NCBI GenBank assembly: GCA_026874595.1
Contig: CM049317.1
Coordinates: forward strand, 77,505,891-77,569,890
DNA from: Sipunculus nudus
Lineage: Eukaryota > Annelida > Sipuncula > Golfingiida > Sipunculidae
Direction of reading: 5' to 3'
DNA length: 64,000 bases
Shown: positions 1-16,043 of the stretch, piece by piece
Position numbering within the stretch: position 1 is the stretch's first letter
How the letters are laid out: each line of letters starts with the position of its first letter
Program-made: the position numbers and the translations under genes
The notes under the pieces: model-generated
What the model was told of the DNA's origin: nothing
The model's input: only the letters and a program-made list of their open reading frames with translations
Database searches by the model: none

Positions 1-299
1 CTTAAATATAAAATCAGTACCTTAAATTTTGTCCAACTTTGGCCACGACACGTTTTTTTCTTGTAATTACTGTGGATTCAATTTTCACAGCATGTACACA
101 CAAGGATATAATCTAATAAAATCTGAAATTTGAAAATGAAAGCTGCAAAATTTGGCTAGTTATTGAATTTATTTTGGAGGCTCTTGTTGTATTCCCTTAC
201 ATTGTCAAGCAGTCCACTTTGGTCACTGTAGGTCATTCAGTGCAGCTCTCTATACTCCCCAGGCTGTTGTTATGTAATCCCATCACTGGGGCAAGCCCT
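1..299. other. no gene recognised
   Basis: AT-rich sequence without an ORF, splice-bounded exon or tandem repeat that I could support. Confidence 0.5.
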
Positions 300-530
300 C
301 TCTCTTGTCAGCTCAGCTGACTTTCAGTCATGCTTGGCTATAGCGATGGGTCTTTGTCCGTCGTCCTGCCGTCTGTCATTCCGGCCGTACGTCCGTTAGC
401 AGGGCACAAATCGTAACCGTAGGGATTAGAGTCATGAACCCTATGCAGTCTTAGAGGTTGTAAAAAGATCTCCTTGCAAACCTGAAATTAGGTCACTGCG
501 ACCTATATTCTCAAAGTTACGGGGTGTGTT
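300..530 (+). repeat. dispersed repeat, 5' end type (CAGCTGA/GTCCGTC/CAGGGCACAAATCGTAACC)
   Basis: The stretch starts with TCAGCTCAGCTGACTTTCAG, goes on through GTCCG-rich sequence, and then reads GCAGGGCACAAATCGTAACC and CCTGAAATTAGGTCACTG. The same order of motifs recurs at 27.9 kb, 23.6-24.1 kb (inner part), 48.3 kb (inverted), 52.2-52.7 kb and 53.1 kb. It is therefore one multicopy family in this window. It has no coding capacity. Confidence 0.75.
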
Positions 531-1410
531 TGCATCCCCCAGAAATAATTCTTTTAGCCAAAATTTTCATTCCAAACCTTCCATCTTTCACATACAGCTC
601 ACCTACCAACAGGGGGAGAACCATAATTATTTTGAGGTCACAAGGTCAAAGGTCAATGTCACAGGACCCACTTTTTTGAAAAGCCTGTGGATGCATTTCA
701 AGCCAAACCTTTCATCCCAGTTCTTTGATCTTTCACATATAGCTCACCTGCTTAATGGGAGAAGAATCCTATAGATTTTGAGGTCTCAAGGTAAAAGGTC
801 AAGGTCACAGGACCCACTTCTTTGAAAAGCCTGTGGATGCATTTCAAGCCAAACCTTTCATCCCAATTCTTTGATCTTACACATATAGCCCACCTGCTAA
901 GTGGGAGAAGAATCCTATAGATTTTGAGGTCACAAGGTCAAAGGTCAGGATCAGAGGATCCACATCTTTGATAAGGTTGTGGACACATTTCAAGCTAGAC
1001 TCTTCATTCCAAACCTTCCAGCACTGATATCGTTTTCCTGTCAACAGGGGAAAAGAACTGTTTATTTTGAGGTCAAATGTCAAGTTCACAGCACCCACTT
1101 CTTGCGTGGAGTCATTTTCAGGTAAACTTTTCAATCTATACTTGCCATCTGTCATATATGGCTTGCATACCAACAGGGCAAGAAGCTTATTGTTGTTGAG
1201 TTCAAAAGGTCAAAGGTCAAGGTCACAATATTAAATTGTTCTAAATGCTTGTGAACAAACCTTCAGTCTTTCACATATGCCACATCTATGCATCACTTAA
1301 TTTGATTCAAACTTCATATTTAAGGTGCTTTTTGCTTGATGAAATAACTTATTGATTTTGGGGTCAGCTGGTAAAGAGGTTAAAATTTACAGGTCAAAAT
1401 TATTCACTCA
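525..1410 (+). repeat. tandem AGGTCA-rich repeat, ~146-bp unit
   Basis: CTGTGGATGCATTTCAAGCC occurs near 685 and again near 831, giving a period of about 146 bp. Each unit holds several AGGTCA/AAGGTCA half-sites (for example AGGTCACAAGGTCAAAGGTCA) and a GGACCCACTT block. Units before and after this pair are more diverged. It continues the dispersed repeat to its left. The half-sites resemble nuclear-receptor DR elements, but this looks like a by-product of the repeat. Confidence 0.75.
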
Positions 1411-2839
1411 TTGGTTGCCAAGTAATTATACCAAATTTAAAAGGTGAGTAGTTACTCATCATTTAGAAAGTTGCCAGTTGATAAGTAGGCAAAGGGCCAA
1501 GGTCTATGTCAGAGATGTTCACAATAACTTATTTTGAAGACCATCTCTATTTTTCTTGTATATATAATCATTGCTCTCCAACTGGAACATCTGTGTGGCT
1601 GTAATTGTGAGTGACGCTGGTGACATATGACTCCCTTTTGTATCAGCTTATTAAGTGATAAGGCTGAATGATAAGTACCTCGTTACTGCATAGCAAAAAC
1701 ACTGTTTCCGGAAAGCTTCAGCCAGGCATTAAGAGTGTGAGAGTATAGTATTAAGGTTTAGCTACTGATTTATAAGATGATGGGAACGTTTTGCAGTTTA
1801 TATTATGGAATCATAGCAATAAACCTAGTTCCCTAGATATCTGAATATTTTTATACAAATCACCACATAAAAAAGCAAGTGTTTGTTCTCATAATATGTG
1901 GATGTGTACCTGGATTTAGGATAGCTTTTTTTATTACAAGACTCTTAGTCATGCTTTTTGCATTTCTTTTCTTTCAGGTTTTGCAGTTTACCTAATAAAA
2001 ATATTCGACTTGCACTTTTTACATTTGCATATCTTTAAATCTGATATGAGGGCCTTAATATGCCTTTTGAATTGTTTTGGACATTCATTACTTTAACATC
2101 TTTTGGATAATTTGCCACAAGTTTGGTCTCAAATTGGACGATGTGTGATATCCAATGTCAGACTTATCAGAAATCCATTATGTCTGCCAGTTAGCCACCT
2201 TTGAAATCCTTTTGTCATTGCAGTTTCAGTGATTTTTCTTTAATGTTTGGTCTGATTTAGAGAATGTTTGTTGTCAGATTTCAGACCTGTGAGAAGTCCT
2301 ATATGGCCACCAGGCAACCATCTTTAAATTCCTATTGATCATTTTATCTCAAGAACTTTTAAAGTGAATGCAGTCGGACGTATATTAATGGAATCTTGCA
2401 AAGGATTGGTTCAAATATTTCTCAATAAATATAACGATCATTTATAAGGGTTCAGTAGAGTGGGCTTGTATTGAATAAAATTCATACAGAAGCACCTGTT
2501 TTTCAATAATTCTTGCATGGATTTCCTTGATTTTTGCTATATATTTTGATCTTATATTTGGCCTGTGTGGTGTTCCTTTTGAGACTGGCAGGTATCAAGC
2601 AAGCTATGGGAATAAATTCCTGATAGCTCAACAATCATACATTTTTCCTCAGACCATCAATTCACTGTGTTTCAACCAGACATTTGTGATATATATATCT
2701 TTTTTTTTAAATACATTTTATTGCACCACATACATATGTTGTTTACACACATGTAACATAGATACATGTAATGACAAGGACATGCATACAAACCTGACAT
2801 TCAATACATCTTACATGAAGGGAAACATGATTACATAAA
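1411..2839. other. no gene; decayed internal duplication
   Basis: No coding exon is visible. Segments around 2110-2235 and 2240-2370 resemble each other (TTTGGTCT..., ..GTCAGA.TT.., CAGTTAGCCACC versus CAGGCAACCATC, then AAATCCT). They look like two copies of an old ~125-bp repeat. The rest is AT-rich. Confidence 0.45.
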
Positions 2840-2845
2840 TATACA

Positions 2846-3504
2846 TTAGCTCAAGAGCTGCCTAACTGGTGACCATTTTTTAAGGTGAAGGTTTAATTTA
2901 TTATTTTTACATGCTATGAGATATTCAGTATTTTGCATGTCTTTTAATTTACTTTTAACTACCTGAAATAAATTTCCATGTTTTTCACATCTTCTACTAT
3001 ATAGTACATATTTATAAACAAGAATCACAGTATTTATCAACACATTATCCATAGTCACAGGAAAACAACCATATAAAATATTACATAGATTATAGTTTGG
3101 CAAAATAAGATTTTCTGCTTTCAACCATTCTCTCATTTGTATATAGAGGTTCCTTGCTGTATAACAGTAAAAAATAAATGAGCAATTGATTCCTTATAGA
3201 CAAAACAGTAATTACACCTTGGAGAGTCTATCAAGTTCCATCTATAAAGATTCTTGTGGACGGGTAGATAATGATTTATAATTTTAAACTGAAACTCACT
3301 AAGGTATTTATCTTATGATTTCCTTGTATATTTTTCAGAGTAAAACGGTCTTAAAACCTTCAAAATTTCTGAATGAGTAGTCACTTCTTTATTATCAAGA
3401 AACAGATTTCTTATTACAGATTTATTTTTATTTCTCTTTTCTAAATTAAGAAAATAATGTGTAGACTTTTCCCCTTCTTCTATCCATTGTACCCGTGATC
3501 GCAC
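2846..3504 (-). pseudogene. LINE ORF2 linker fused to C-terminal domain, RT removed
   Basis: From 3504 the reading frame gives RSRVQWIEEGEKSTHYFLNL, which in complete elements lies just before the reverse transcriptase. After KYTRKS there is a TAA, and the same frame continues DKYLSEFQFKIINHYLP, then LYRWNLIDSPRCNYC, which in complete elements follows the thumb region. About 500-600 residues of RT are therefore absent at a single point near 3305-3313. The end (MREWLKAENLIL...) is the usual LINE C-terminus. Confidence 0.8.
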
Positions 3505-3603
3505 AATAATCCCATTGGTTATTTTATCATAATATTCTTCAAGCTCGGCTTTAGCTTCAATGTAATTGGACTGATTATTTTTTTATAGTTTGAGAGTTAT
3601 CTT

Positions 3604-4455
3604 CTATTTTTTTTTTACATTTTCCTCCAGTTGTTTAAGTCGTTTCCTAGACTCGACAGCTTTTTTCTTACTATAGTTTATAGTAAATTCTCTTATTTTA
3701 AATTTTAAATATTCCCATAGCATCTGTGCATTACTATTGTTTTCATAATTTTGCTTCCAATGTATTAAATTGTCCCTGATATTTTCCACATAACTTTTAT
3801 CTTTGAGAAGTGAAGAGTTGAACTTCCAAAATGAGGGACCATGTTTCTGCACAGGGTAGGAGTTAATAATAAGAATTATAGCAGAGTGGTCAGTAGCTAC
3901 TGCCGGTATTATATCGCAATCTTTTACAACTGACTGGAGATTAGAAGATGTTAAGAAATAATCTAAACGCCTTTGTATAAGTGGACGCGATGATCGCCAT
4001 GTAAATCTTTTCAGGTTTTCATTCCTAACTCGCCATATATCACACAAATCGAGTTGGTCCATCATTGCAAGAACTGCACGAATTGACTTTGATTTAAAGT
4101 TATATACATTACCACCATCCCCATCTATTTCACTAAAGTGGAAGTTAAAGTCTCCTCCCCAGGTCAACCTTATATCAGTTTCTATGTTAAATTTATTAAT
4201 GTTCTGTAAAAGATCAGAGTAAAACTGTACTTGCTCTGGCTCTGTGTTGGGAGCGTAGGAATCAACAATAAGAAATTGGCTTCCTTGGATTAAACAATGT
4301 ATAATTATAACCCTCCCTTTTGGGTCTATATATTTACTAATCTCTTCAAAATCAAGGTATCTTCCAACTGATATACTTACTCCTGCACTTTTAGATGAAC
4401 AATGGGCAAAATAACTGTTACCTCGCCACTGATTCTTCCAAACATTTTGGAATTT
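3604..4455 (-). pseudogene. LINE ORF2 endonuclease domain, N-terminally cut
   Basis: Translation on the minus strand gives SSKSAGVSISVGR, then YAPNTEPEQVQFY, then WGGDFNFHF, then LDYFLTSSNLQSVV, then ATDHSAIILII. These match the strands and metal/nucleophile loops of APE-type LINE endonucleases (NxYAPN, GGDFN, SDH-like TDHSA). The N-terminal strands with the first Asn and Glu catalytic residues are missing. The domain is followed by a lysine-rich linker ending EENVKKK. An in-frame ATG near 4167 makes an apparent 187-residue ORF, but the homology begins upstream of it. Confidence 0.8.
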
Positions 4456-4887
4456 GGATTTTTGTTCCAGTTCTCGTATATTTTACCACACGATGTACAA
4501 TATCAATGTCTCTGTCCTCAATTGCAGTTTTTAATTATGTCTTATCATACCAAGGACAGCTTTTTTGCAGTTTTCGTTTTGTCCCCCTTCAGGGATACCA
4601 TAAACCTTGAGGTTTGAACGCCGGCTATATTGTTCATTATCCACGGCTCTCCTCAAGGATTCAGTTACCTTAAGTTCAGCCTGTTTAGCAGCTTCTTCTG
4701 CAACCATTATTTTTTGACTCAGGGATTTCACTTCAGCTATTAATTGTTCATTCTCATTTTCAAGAACTTCTACCCTCTGAGTCGAGCCTGCAACACATTT
4801 TCTCAACCGTTCATCAAATTCTTTAATTAAGTCCTCCTTTTGCTCTGAAAGTAGTTTTTTGAGTGTTTCCTTTGTTATACCAGCCAT
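4455..4887 (-). pseudogene. LINE ORF1 fragment: coiled coil plus RRM start
   Basis: The start at 4887 reads MAGITKETLKKLL and is followed by a heptad-rich coiled coil of about 75 residues (LENENEQLIAEVKSLSQK). Then comes QYSRRSNLKVYGIPEG, the typical entry into the RNA-recognition domain of L1-type ORF1 proteins. The frame closes after about 118 residues. A shifted frame carries on with DIDIVHRVVKYTRTGTKIQI, the next piece of the same domain, before fusing to endonuclease sequence. ORF1p normally coats the LINE RNA as a trimer; this copy is truncated and frameshifted. Confidence 0.75.
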
Positions 4888-4890
4888 CTC

Positions 4891-6810
4891 TGTAGTTTTA
4901 TTTTCACTTTCACTATCCCCTTCTTCTGATTGCCTCTCTTAAAAATCCTTTTACTTTTTTGTAATCCCGTGGTGAAATAGACTGTGACCTCTGTCTCTTT
5001 TTCATAATAAGATATCTATATATTTCAAGTTTTGGCCAGCCAGACTACAAAGTTGACATGTTCAACATCACTTCACAAGGCCCACTGAACATTGACACAT
5101 ACTTGCTCTTGCCTGGTGTAGTACACTTGCACCCTGCAGGTGTGGGTTTCCACCAAAATTTTGAAAGCCTTTTGTTCAGGCTATTGAATTATATTTTCAC
5201 TTAAAATTAGCTACTATTTTAAATTTATCTAATCAAAATTTTTACCAGAGGGGTTTAAAGAAGCAACAGCACCTACCTACCCCTTCAGTGACCACCAGGC
5301 AAGCCCCCTTTGTGATATTTGTGATAAATATTTTTGTTGTCGTAGAAAATTTCAACAAATTGACAAATGGGTTCTTCAAAAATTTGACTGGAAGTTGTGA
5401 ATCTCAGCCCATGATGTCGCAGGTCATGCTTGGCAGCTGAGCGTCATCACCCATGGGTCACTTGTTGAGCTTGATCGGGTTGTCTGCAGTAAATACCACA
5501 GGGAGCCTCTCTCTCTCTCTCTCTCTCTCCCCCCCCCCATTCTATTGACAGACTTGAACTATAAACAAGATTAATCTTATAATTTCACATTTTTTTCAGC
5601 AAGGAGTAGTAACAACAGAGAACCCTCCCCCACCTTCCTCTTCAACACACAGGACTAATAAACAAGACAAATCTTATAATTTTAATGTTAAATACATTCT
5701 TTTTGTTGAGATTTGGACAATTTTGATTTAAAAAAAAAAAAAAATGTTCAGGAATTTAATATTCAAATGTGAAAAAATATTAGGATCTAATATGTAAGTG
5801 CTAACTGAAAAGATTTAAGAAGATATAAATACTTTGTACCATTTCATTCATATCTCTTAAAGTTGGCCGGGCCTAGGTGTGAATAACACTGTTAAACTGA
5901 AATTTAAAATCAGGAATATCAGTCAGACTTTGTGGGATTAATTTTTAACTCTTATGGCCATATATTTAGTTTTTTAAAACTTAATTACCTTCACACATTA
6001 TTTTTTTTATGAAATGTAACTTTTATACAACACTTACCGTAGGCCTATTTTTCCCTTTGTGCCTCACTAAATGGTTTCAGGCCAAAGGTTTCATTTATTA
6101 CACAGTGCCTATGCTTTAGCTCATTTCCAGAATTTCATTTTAGCCGGGCCATTTTCTTTTAGCTTTTCAAATGGTAATATACATGAAAAAGCGAAAGAAA
6201 TAAAAATATTTTGCAGTTACTAATATTTTCCAAAATTCAGCTGAGCGATGTGACCCATGGGTCCCTTGTTAAGATAGCTGGCGCCATCTGCATTTTCCTC
6301 ATTTTTGTGTATTTTATTCTATTTTCGGACGGTCAAATGAAAGGAATCTTATACGTTTCTCATGTATGCGATGGTGTGGCGTTGTCCGTCCGCCGTCACC
6401 CATCATCCTCACGTTAACCAATATTCCTAAAAGACGGCAGAAGCTAGCATTACTAAATTTTATGCAAACATCAGTCATCTGTGACACTGTCGGGTTGAGC
6501 TTATATTTTTTCTATCTGCATTGTCTTATATTTCATAGGGAAAAAGCTAAAAAAAAACTAAAAATCTAGAGGCATTGGTCGCGCCACCTGCATCAACCTT
6601 TTTTTGTGTACGGGGGTCATCGGTCATCAGAACATTAACCCATACATTCTCAGGAATTGCAAAAGCTATCAATCCCAAATTTTATGCAAAAATCAGTCTT
6701 TTTATGGCGCCATCTGCATCGACTTACATCTTACATGGAAAAGCTAGAAAACCTTTTCTCCGAAAAAATCTCTGAAATCATTCAGCCAAATTTTTCAATA
6801 CTTTCCATAA
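4891..6810. other. no gene; microsatellite and repeat ends
   Basis: Nothing codes here. A (CT)n tract followed by a C run lies at about 5510-5539. Copies of the palindromic repeat end CAGCTGAGCGTCATNACCCATGGG occur at about 5437-5468 and 6239-6272. The 6360-6780 stretch holds two related segments (GGCGCCATCTGCAT..., GTCATC/CATTAACC..), which look like old duplicate copies of a dispersed repeat. Confidence 0.5.
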
Positions 6811-7530
6811 TCAAAGCAGGGGACTTAATATTATGATTACATGTAACATTTTATATTGGAAATATCTTAGTTCTGTCGATATAGTTGTGCGATATAATTT
6901 TTCAAAAGCCTTAAGAACTTCATCGCTATCACAGTTTATTGCTTCTTTCCATCTTAGAAAACAATTTCTCGGTTCTACATATTTTTTTACTATCAGTTCT
7001 TGATACACTAAGTTTGCTGGTTTTATCATCTTTTTTAATTTATCAATTTTAAATGTATATACACGGTCACACTTTGATGATTTTATTTCCTTTTTCAACA
7101 AAGAAGGAAATGCATGCATTATGCTTTTACATGTCATAACATCTTTTTGTATTTTGTATTTCTGGATCAGTTCTTGGCGAGAAAAAAATTAAAAGACTGA
7201 TTTACTTTCTTTGTCAGTTGATAAATGAATCTAATACCAGCTTCAAACCTTTTTTTTAAATAAAATGCAACCCTATTATTTATTTTTATGTGGGAGTTAA
7301 ACCATAAAGACCAAATTCATACACCCGCTCATATATTCAGGCTTATAAAAACTGTATCTAAACTATTCTTGAAAGATTTCTTTCCAAAACAAAGAAGTAT
7401 TTTTAAATAAATTAGTTTGCTCCACATCTTCTGGTCTCAGTTTACACTGAAAAATATACTTAGTCATTTTTATTGAAATCCCAATTAACTAGTTGTCTCC
7501 AACAATAATTAATATCAGATGATAATAATC
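6811..7530 (-). mobile_element. LINE ORF2 fragment (region after the RT)
   Basis: The minus strand encodes, with frameshifts, HIKINNRVAFYLKKRFEAGI, then RFIYQLTKKVNQSF, and then the 108-residue open segment 7137-6811 with KKYVEPRNCFLRWKEAINCD and LRYFQYKMLHVII. That is the 'connection' region between reverse transcriptase and C-terminal domain of L1/Tx1-type LINEs. It ends where the 2.8-4.9 kb element's C-terminal domain would begin, but it is a separate copy. It sits about 110 bp beyond the stop codon of the lectin gene, so it lies in or just past that gene's 3' UTR. Confidence 0.65.
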
Positions 7531-7640
7531 TGCTAACCCGTGCTATTTGTGGACAGCCACATACTTTGCATTGCATCTAAAATTTGTAATGATGATTCAA
7601 TGGCAAACCTTTCAAACCATTTTTTATCTTTTGAATAACA

Positions 7641-12817
<5,177 letters not shown>

Positions 12818-12819
12818 CT

Positions 12820-14520
12820 TCAATTGAGACTCTAATTCTGAGATGGCCTGAAAAATCAGCAACGTAATAATATGAGGGTCTCCTGGGTTTTTGAGTTATA
12901 ATTCTTGACCACTGACCCAGCAGGGTCACATGATCCAAAATGAATAACACCAGTATTATATAAGTACATCAAATACATGAACAATATCGTGGCCCCTAGA
13001 CACTGCATTCGTGAAATAAATATTTATCTTAAATTGATAATTAAGTGTACTTGTCTCTTTTAAATTTTTATTTACATTTACTTTCCATTAACTACAAAAA
13101 AAACGACAACCCTACATAAAAGGGAAAACAAAATTATATTATAGTTTTTTTTTCTATTTCTTACCTCTACTTATCTACAACTAGACTTTATAATAAAGAA
13201 ACCTATTCAGGAACTAGGTATGTTAAAATATATTAACTGTAGTTTTCTTCTTAAAATAAAATGATGTCTGCAAATATTTGGTTCTGAAACTGTTTGCTTA
13301 TTCCTTTACACAAGCGGAAATAAGTTTGCATCTGGAGCGATCAGGGGCACAAAGCCCAATCATAGTGCACGCACACAATGGCATATGTGGAATTCGCAAC
13401 TTTCACAAATCAGAATTTTCCAAGCCGAAGTTTCGTTGGTATTTCTTCAATCTTCTCTCTTCTGTTTCTTCTTCTTGTTTTGAACTTTTTGCACATACAC
13501 AATATTAGACTTTTGGTCATACAGTCTTGTTTTTGTAAACAAACAAACGTTGACTGTGTTTACTCAGACAAAGAACCATGACAACGTATAAAACAAGTGA
13601 AATGGGGAGAGCTAGTTTGTTTGCCGGGATGGGTCTGCTGACATATATAATACACATATTATTTAACATGTTTTTATACTTTCAATGCATCAAATACATA
13701 TAAGTCATACCTTACTCCTCAGGTGATGTATTTATAGCCGGACACGCCTGCACTCTGTGAATGTCAAGTTAATCTTTTGGTTATGTTTTCTTGGGGCAGG
13801 CCCTCGATACAATGTCTGAAGGTACCGTTACCTTTTCGTCAGACGTGGATACAAGCTGACAGGTTGTCACTGTTCAGTTACTTTATGAACCAATTGGCAG
13901 CCCGACACTGTTTAAATGTGTTAGCGTTCAGCTGATAGCTTGGAGTGTGACTGTTTGTGAAGACAGAAATGCACTGTCAGTTTTATACTGACATAAACGT
14001 CATGGAAAGCAATACAAATATGATCCCATCGACATAGTGTCAGGTCCTAACCAAACAGGCTAACGTGAATCATGTATTTGTTGCAGGACATTGATGTAGA
14101 TATATAAGAGATAAATAACAAGAACAATGCATTATGAATAAAAAGTATTTGTTTATGATTATGGGATTTCGTATTGTTAGATGGCACAGGATCGGTTTTA
14201 AAAAACATGTCATCAATGCCTATAAAACAAACAAAGGGATGTAATTTGAAAGAAAATAACTCAAAAATATTTTCTATCTTTATAAATTCATCCGCTTTTG
14301 ATGTATTATTTAAACATATTTGTTTATCACGGAATTCAATCTCTTTCGTTGTCTATTTGTCACGCCTTAGTTTAAAAGGGGGCTGTTCCGATATCTTACG
14401 CATATTAACTAAATAAATTCCCTCGAACATTTAATAAAAATTGCCATAAACGCCGGTCAGACGGTACACAGTTTCTGAGTTCTGTTTATATCCACGTGTT
14501 GATAATGTGGAGATTCTGCA
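12820..14520. other. upstream of the lectin gene; no further gene recognised
   Basis: AT-rich sequence. Small ORFs here show no domain and are not bounded by good splice sites. This stretch should hold the lectin promoter and possibly a non-coding first exon, but I see no clear TATA-plus-initiator arrangement to assign. Confidence 0.4.
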
Positions 14521-14523
14521 AAA

Positions 14524-14550
14524 ATAAATAAATAAATAAATAAATAAAAT
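14524..14550. repeat. (TAAA)n microsatellite
   Basis: Six or more AAATAAAT steps followed by AT-rich sequence. Confidence 0.9.
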
Positions 14551-14559
14551 AAAATTAAA

Positions 14560-14765
14560 ACAGGGCCAAAATAATCCGAACATATTAAAAAGGACATCAG
14601 GTAGTCACACGAACCAGAGATTTTGCCAATGGTGTTTTGCAACTAATAATTTTTTAACTACCACCCATATACAACGAACCATCTTTAATTATCTTTCTGT
14701 CTGTCAACTTACGGGTATGTATGGTGTTAACTTACAGTTTATAGATAAACAAGTTCATACATACG
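14560..14765 (+). repeat. dispersed repeat, family shared with 27.5 and 30.2 kb
   Basis: AAGGACATCAGG, GGTGTTTTGCAACT, ...TAACTTACAGTTTATAGAT, AACAAGTTCATAC occur in the same order as at 30220-30390 (AAGGACATCTGGCGGCAAGTC, GGCGTTTTGCAGCT, ...AGATCAACAAGCTCATAC) and 27545-27720. It is non-coding and decayed. Confidence 0.6.
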
Positions 14766-14831
14766 TCACTGAGTCATCATGAAAACTTTACATGGCAGGG
14801 ATAACCTACAGTTCAATAAAATGTACGCAAA

Positions 14832-14992
14832 GTTAGCCAGAGTAAGCCAGAGTAAGCCAGAGTAAGCCAGAGTAAGCCATAGTAAGCGAGAGTAAGCGAG
14901 AGTAAGCCAGAGTAAGCCATAGTAAGCCAGAGTAAGCCAGAGTAAGCCATAGTAAGCCATAGTAAGCCAGAGTAAGCCAGAGTAAGCCATAA
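14832..14992 (+). repeat. 10-bp minisatellite AGTAAGCCAG
   Basis: About 16 copies of AGTAAGCCAG/AGTAAGCCAT/AGTAAGCGAG. On the minus strand it gives a Leu/Tyr/Trp-rich ORF, a repeat artefact. Confidence 0.97.
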
Positions 14993-14999
14993 ATCGCAT

Positions 15000-15896
15000 A
15001 AATTCTAGAGATAAGGCAGGTGAAGAGCTGGATGGATGATTAGGGGTCTAGTGTGCTAAGTAATAATATGTAAATAAATATTGTTTCTAATTTAAAGGGT
15101 CTGATAGTGTTCTAGGTTATTATGCCCTAAGAAAGATGTGCACTGCAAATCCATATATGAACAGATTATTTGTAGAGAAATCGGAAATAGATATTTTAAT
15201 ATTCATTTATATAAAAGCACGCTAGAATCATTGAACCCTACATAATTAATGGTATAACATCATTAGAAAACCTTTCTGAAATATAACTCTTTGTGCCAGT
15301 AAACGTTATACATAATTCATATATCATCATCAGAAAATCTTCCTGAAATATAACTCGTAGTGCCAGTAATCTTTATACATAATCATCGCAGGCAGAAGTA
15401 GGGGGAAGATGGTACCATGCTATGGGAATATAAGTTGTACAAGAAAACCTAATTTAACACTTAACAGTGAGGCCATCACCCTCTCCTGTACCATACATAC
15501 ACAAAACAGTTTTGTTCAGTCAGTGACTTAACATTTGACAGACAATTGGATGATGGAAACGAACCTCTCAGTATTGGTAAGAATGTAAGCTGAATTAAAA
15601 ATCAATCCTAAATGCTTAAATATATGTACAGGTAAACCTCGGAATAACGACCACGAACGGGACCTGGATAAAGTGGTTGTTATTTTGAAGTGGTCGCTAA
15701 ACTGAAGTTAGCGACGGTTTTGCTGTATATGAATTCAAATTCCAGCATCAACAGTGTTTTATATGTAAAGCGCATGACCCATTGATAAAAACCTAAGTGT
15801 TTAGTTGGCAATTTGAAGCATTTTAATGGACGTTTAAAAGCGAGGTCCCTGCGCACATACGCCGAACAGAAAGCTCAATATATAAAGCGCGTATAC

Positions 15897-15898
<2 letters not shown>
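15000..15898. other. no gene; small duplications and a dispersed repeat
   Basis: Segments 15240-15305 and 15305-15375 are related (TATACATAATTCAT..ATCAT..AGAAAAYCTTYCTGAAATATAACTC..GTGCCAGTAA). Around 15640-15720 lies CTCGGAATAACGACCACGAA..GTGGTTGTTATTTTGAAGTGGTCG, which has the look of a dispersed repeat. No exon was found. Confidence 0.5.

Positions 15899-15953
<55 letters not shown>
15898..15953. repeat. (AG)n microsatellite
   Basis: About 27 uninterrupted AG units. Confidence 0.98.
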
Positions 15954-15956
<3 letters not shown>

Positions 15957-16043
15957 AATCGATAAGCAAATCCAACTTTTGTTCAACTGGAATAAATGCA
16001 TCTGTTTCTTCATGCCTATTCTTTGCTGCAGTCGGCTAATTCA

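Larger units (their letters stand above)
2846..4887 (-). mobile_element. internally deleted L1/Tx1-like LINE
   Basis: Read on the minus strand, four LINE segments follow each other in the correct order. First comes an ORF1 coiled coil with the start of its RNA-binding domain (4887 to about 4455). Next is the apurinic endonuclease domain (about 4455 to 3600), then the pre-RT linker with VQWIEEGEKSTHYFLNLEK (3504-3313), then the C-terminal domain with SEFQFKIINHYLP and a SPRCNYC zinc-type motif (3285-2850). The catalytic reverse transcriptase is missing: linker and C-terminal domain are joined in the same frame near 3313, separated by one TAA stop. The ORF1-to-endonuclease junction also lacks the ORF1 end and the endonuclease start. 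No intact copy here could move itself. Confidence 0.85.

Noticed and set aside
525-1410. Nuclear-receptor response elements (AGGTCA direct repeats)
   Set aside because: Half-sites recur as part of a ~146-bp tandem repeat with no neighbouring promoter or gene.
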